Assembly: GCF_004135385.1 (NCBI RefSeq)
Contig: NZ_CP035493.1
Coordinates: 1,364,001 to 1,428,000, forward strand
Direction of reading: 5' to 3'
Source: Xylanimonas protaetiae
GTDB lineage: Bacteria; Actinomycetota; Actinomycetes; Actinomycetales; Cellulomonadaceae
Length of the DNA stretch: 64,000 nucleotides
This document shows positions 61,441-64,000 of the stretch, in pieces. Numbering within the stretch: the first letter of the stretch is position 1; the number at the start of each line of letters is the position of its first letter. A program made the position numbers and the translations under genes. The notes under the pieces are model-generated. The model ran no database searches. It was not told the DNA's origin and was given only the letters and a program-made list of their open reading frames with translations.

Positions 61441-63699
61441 ATGGCAGCCCCCACGGCGACGACGACCCCGCTGCCGGCGACCCGGATCGCCGGCAGCCCC
61501 GACCAGCCGGTCGTCCGCCGCATCGCCACCCTCCTCGCGCCCTACAAGGCCCACCTGCTGCTCGTCGGCGTCGCCGTCGTCGTCAGCGCGGCCCTGACGA
61601 GCGCCGCGCCGTTCCTCACGCGGTCCGTGTTCGACGACGCCCTGTTCCCGCCGGGCGGACAGCCGGACATGACGCTGCTGTTCTGGCTGGTGGGCGGCCT
61701 CGTCGCGATCCCGCTCGTGAGCGCGCTCATCGGCGTCGGGCAGACCTACCTGACCACCCGCATCGGCAACGGGGCCATGGCCGACCTGCGCGTCGCGCTG
61801 TTCGCGCACCTGGAGAAGATGGAGCTCGCGTTCTTCACGAGCACGCGCACGGGCGACATCCAGTCGCGCCTGGCCAACGACGTCGGCGGCGTCAAGAACG
61901 TGCTGACCAGCACCGCGACGACCATCCTGCAGAACGTCGTCACCGTGATCGCCGCGTTCGTGTCGATGATCCTGCTGAGCTGGCAGCTCACCATCATCAC
62001 GCTCGTGCTCATGCCGCTCTTCATGGTCATCCAGGTCAAGGTGGGCAAGCGGCGCAAGGTCCTGCAGCGGCGCACGCAGGAGTCGCTCTCGGAGATGACG
62101 GCCATCACCGAGGAGTCGCTCGGCGTCTCGGGCGTGCTGCTCGCCAAGGTGTTCAACCGGGCGGACGCCGAGGTCGCGCGGTACCAGCGCGAGAACCGGC
62201 GCCAGACCCGCCTCCAGGTCAAGAACGCCATGACGGGCCAGACGTTCTTCTCGATCGTCTCCACGTTCTTCGGCCTGACGCCGGCGATCGTCTACCTGGT
62301 CGCGGGCTTCCTCATCAACGGCGGCACGCTCGTGGGCGGGGCCGTGCTGAGCGCGGGCACGGTCGTCGCGTTCACCACGCTCCAGTCGCGGCTCCAGCAG
62401 CCGCTCGTCCAGCTCATGCGCGTGACCCTCGACATCCAGACGTCGTTCGCGCTGTTCGCGCGCCTCTTCGAGTACCTGGACCTCGAGCCGTCGATCCAGG
62501 ACCGGCCCGGCGCCCGCGTGCTGACCAAGGAGTCGGTGCGCGGCGAGGTGGAGCTGCGCGACGTGTGGTTCCGCTACCCGCAGACGCGCGAGGCGTCGGC
62601 GCCGGGTGGGGCGGCGGCGTCCGGCGGCGGGCGGGGCGCGGGCCGGTCGGCCCGGTCCGGTCGCGGCTACCGGGCGCTCGAGGTGCCCATGGTCACCGCG
62701 CTCACCGACGCCGCGGGCGCCAACGTGCTGCCGCCGACGTCGATGCCCGTGCTCGCCGCCGCCGTCCCGGTCGAGGAGGCGTCGGTCGACCTCGGCGCGC
62801 CCGAGGCGGCCGACGACCGCGGGCCGCTGCCCGAGGCCCGCAAGTACCTCGACATCGACGTCGGCGACCTGTCCCAGGTGGGCGAGGACCTCGACGCCGA
62901 CGGCCGCATCTCCGACGCCGAGAAGTGGGCGCTCGCGGACCTGTCGCTGACGGTGCGCGCAGGGCAGCTCGCCGCGCTCGTCGGACCGTCCGGCTCGGGC
63001 AAGACGACGCTGACCTACCTGGTGCCGCGGCTGCACGAGGTGACGCGCGGGGCGGTGCTCATCGACGGCACCGACGTCCGCGACGTCACCCTGGGCAGCC
63101 TCGCCGACGTCGTCGGCATGGTGACGCAGGAGCCCTACCTGTTCCACGGGACCATCACCGAGAACCTGCGCTACGCCCGGGCCGACGCGACCGACGCCGA
63201 GATCGTCGAGGCGTGCCGGGCGGCCAACATCCACGACCGGATCATGTCGTTCGCCGACGGCTACGAGACCGTCACCGGCGAGCGCGGCTTCCGGCTCTCC
63301 GGCGGCGAGAAGCAGCGCCTGTCGATCGCGCGCGTGCTCATCAAGGACCCGAAGATCCTCATCCTCGACGAGGCGACGTCGGCCCTCGACACCGCGACCG
63401 AGCGGCTCGTGCAGCAGGCGCTCGAACGGGCCATGGCCGACCGGACGACGTTCGCGATCGCGCACCGGCTGTCGACGATCATGAACGCCGACGTCATCTT
63501 CGGCATCGCCGACGGGCGGCTCGTTGAGCAGGGCACGCACGCCGAGCTGCTGGAGCGCGGGGGCCTGTACGCGAGGCTCTACGCCGAGCAGTTCGGCGGC
63601 GGGCAGGTCGAGGCCCGCCTGGCGGACGCGGTCCGGTTCACCGACGGATCACTCCTGGCCAGCGTGCAGGGCCATCCCAAGCCAGACATCCCGGTCTGA
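61441..63699 (+). CDS. ABC exporter (fused TM/ATPase) with EF-hand-like insertion
   Basis: This 752-residue half-transporter has six membrane helices (about 30-300, LAPYKAHLLLVGVAVVVSAAL) and one nucleotide-binding domain: Walker A GPSGSGKTT (about 517-525), Q loop GMVTQEPYLF, signature LSGGEKQRLSIARVL, Walker B ILILDEATSALD and H loop AHRLSTI. Between the first NBD strand (VELRDVWFRYPQ, about 370) and the second (LADLSLTVRAGQL, about 498) lies an insert of about 115 residues, containing DLDADGRISDAE (483-494), a match to the DxDxDGxIxxxE calcium loop. Exported substrate unknown. Confidence 0.9.
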   Translation: MAAPTATTTPLPATRIAGSPDQPVVRRIATLLAPYKAHLLLVGVAVVVSAALTSAAPFLTRSVFDDALFPPGGQPDMTLLFWLVGGLVAIPLVSALIGVGQTYLTTRIGNGAMADLRVALFAHLEKMELAFFTSTRTGDIQSRLANDVGGVKNVLTSTATTILQNVVTVIAAFVSMILLSWQLTIITLVLMPLFMVIQVKVGKRRKVLQRRTQESLSEMTAITEESLGVSGVLLAKVFNRADAEVARYQRENRRQTRLQVKNAMTGQTFFSIVSTFFGLTPAIVYLVAGFLINGGTLVGGAVLSAGTVVAFTTLQSRLQQPLVQLMRVTLDIQTSFALFARLFEYLDLEPSIQDRPGARVLTKESVRGEVELRDVWFRYPQTREASAPGGAAASGGGRGAGRSARSGRGYRALEVPMVTALTDAAGANVLPPTSMPVLAAAVPVEEASVDLGAPEAADDRGPLPEARKYLDIDVGDLSQVGEDLDADGRISDAEKWALADLSLTVRAGQLAALVGPSGSGKTTLTYLVPRLHEVTRGAVLIDGTDVRDVTLGSLADVVGMVTQEPYLFHGTITENLRYARADATDAEIVEACRAANIHDRIMSFADGYETVTGERGFRLSGGEKQRLSIARVLIKDPKILILDEATSALDTATERLVQQALERAMADRTTFAIAHRLSTIMNADVIFGIADGRLVEQGTHAELLERGGLYARLYAEQFGGGQVEARLADAVRFTDGSLLASVQGHPKPDIPV

Positions 63700-63759
63700 C
63701 GTGCCCGCCCGCTAGCGTGGGCGCGGCCGTTTCCGGTCCCGGTCGAGGAGGTGATCCAC

Positions 63760-63858
63760 GTGGAACCTGCGAGTAGCTGCCCGCAACCCCCGTCATCATC
63801 GACCCCACCGCACAGACCGGAGGCCCCCCATGCTGATGGAGGCTGTGGCGCGCCCTGA
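63760..63858 (+). CDS. proline-rich leader ORF overlapping an mgtE-like gene
   Basis: This 32-codon ORF starts with GTG at 63760 behind AGGAGGTGATCC (63746-63757), complementary over 12 nt to the 16S 3' end in this same window. The peptide has nine prolines, several acidic residues and three cysteines, with clusters PQPP and STPP. It stops at 63856-63858, 29 nt inside the next gene, which starts at 63830. A leader peptide whose translation controls the downstream start is an inference. Confidence 0.5.
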   Translation: MEPASSCPQPPSSSTPPHRPEAPHADGGCGAP

Positions 63859-64000
63859 CGCGCTCACGATCGTCGAGACCCTCAAGGCCGAGCTCGCTGG
63901 CGCCGGCGCCATCGAGACCCTGAAGATCATGCACTCCCTGCCCACCGACGAGCAGGGGGTCGCGTTCCGCCTGCTCGCCAAGGACCACGCGCTCGCGCTG
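63830..64000 (+). CDS. mgtE: MgtE-like magnesium transporter, N-terminal part (runs off the window)
   Basis: Only the first 57 residues are present. They read MLMEAVARPDALTIVETLKAEL followed by LKIMHSLPTDEQGVAFRLLAKD, fitting the helical MgtE N-domain repeats (LP-x-E-x..RLL-x-KD-A pattern). MgtE proteins are Mg2+ channels gated by their cytosolic domain. The ATG at 63830 has GGAGG 6 bases upstream. A short proline-rich ORF overlaps this start. The C-terminal CBS and membrane domains lie outside the window, so the call rests on the N-domain only. Confidence 0.6.
   Translation, partial: MLMEAVARPDALTIVETLKAELAGAGAIETLKIMHSLPTDEQGVAFRLLAKDHALAL

Noticed and set aside
63700-63829. M-box (ykoK-type) magnesium riboswitch before mgtE
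   Set aside because: The conserved M-box sequences are not visible; the leader ORF explains the region better.

Overview
The window is a 64 kb, very GC-rich chromosomal segment of an actinobacterium. The 16S/23S/5S operon has no tRNA in its 16S-23S spacer. There is a conservon (Cvn) operon, an HspR-type dnaK operon, a proteasome-activator gene ending in GQYL, and many GTG starts. The 16S sequence and the glycoside-hydrolase/sugar-ABC content suggest Micrococcales, probably the Promicromonosporaceae/Cellulomonadaceae group. That placement is an inference from reading, not a database match.

Layout. 1-6.2 kb: a frameshifted gluconokinase divergent from a FadR-type regulator with two matching operator sites between them, an MFS transporter, two small acetyltransferases, and a soluble succinate/fumarate-type flavoprotein (frameshifted) with its Fe-S subunit. 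6.2-7.3 kb: a GNAT gene bracketed by two 72-bp elements of identical architecture. 7.3-10.7 kb (minus strand): phosphoglucomutase, the proteasome activator Bpa and a quinone oxidoreductase. 10.8-16.2 kb: a complete cvnABCD operon. 16.3-17.7 kb: tRNA-Ser and a ThrE-type exporter. 17.8-23.7 kb: the rrn operon. 24.1-28.2 kb: a TPP-riboswitch-controlled thiamine ABC transporter. 28.2-33.3 kb: aldo/keto reductase, DHFR-like reductase, glucose-6-phosphate isomerase, an internally deleted cutC and a double-GNAT protein. 33.4-41.8 kb: a sugar-uptake locus with two paralogous binding proteins around a LacI repressor, two permeases and a GH3 glycosidase. 41.8-48.1 kb: S4 RNA-binding protein, DoxX-like protein, a DosR/DosS-like haem two-component pair, and a LigD-type polymerase with an acyltransferase. 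48.3-49.2 kb: a protein made of four cold-shock domains. 49.5-53.7 kb: dnaK-grpE-dnaJ-hspR behind two HAIR-like operators. 54.6-58.8 kb: a 1401-residue sigma factor fused to a zinc-finger/anti-sigma-like segment, membrane segments and a large repeat region. 58.9-64 kb: upp, a TadA-like deaminase, an AI-2E-family permease, an ABC exporter with an EF-hand-like insertion, and an MgtE-like gene preceded by a proline-rich leader ORF.

Three genes (gluconokinase, flavoprotein, hspR) each appear to lack one base in a GC-rich stretch. Assembly error and real decay cannot be separated from sequence alone. The most interesting candidates are the leader ORF before mgtE, the sigma/anti-sigma/repeat fusion, the paired 72-bp four-site elements, the EF-hand-like loop in the ABC exporter and the four-domain cold-shock protein.
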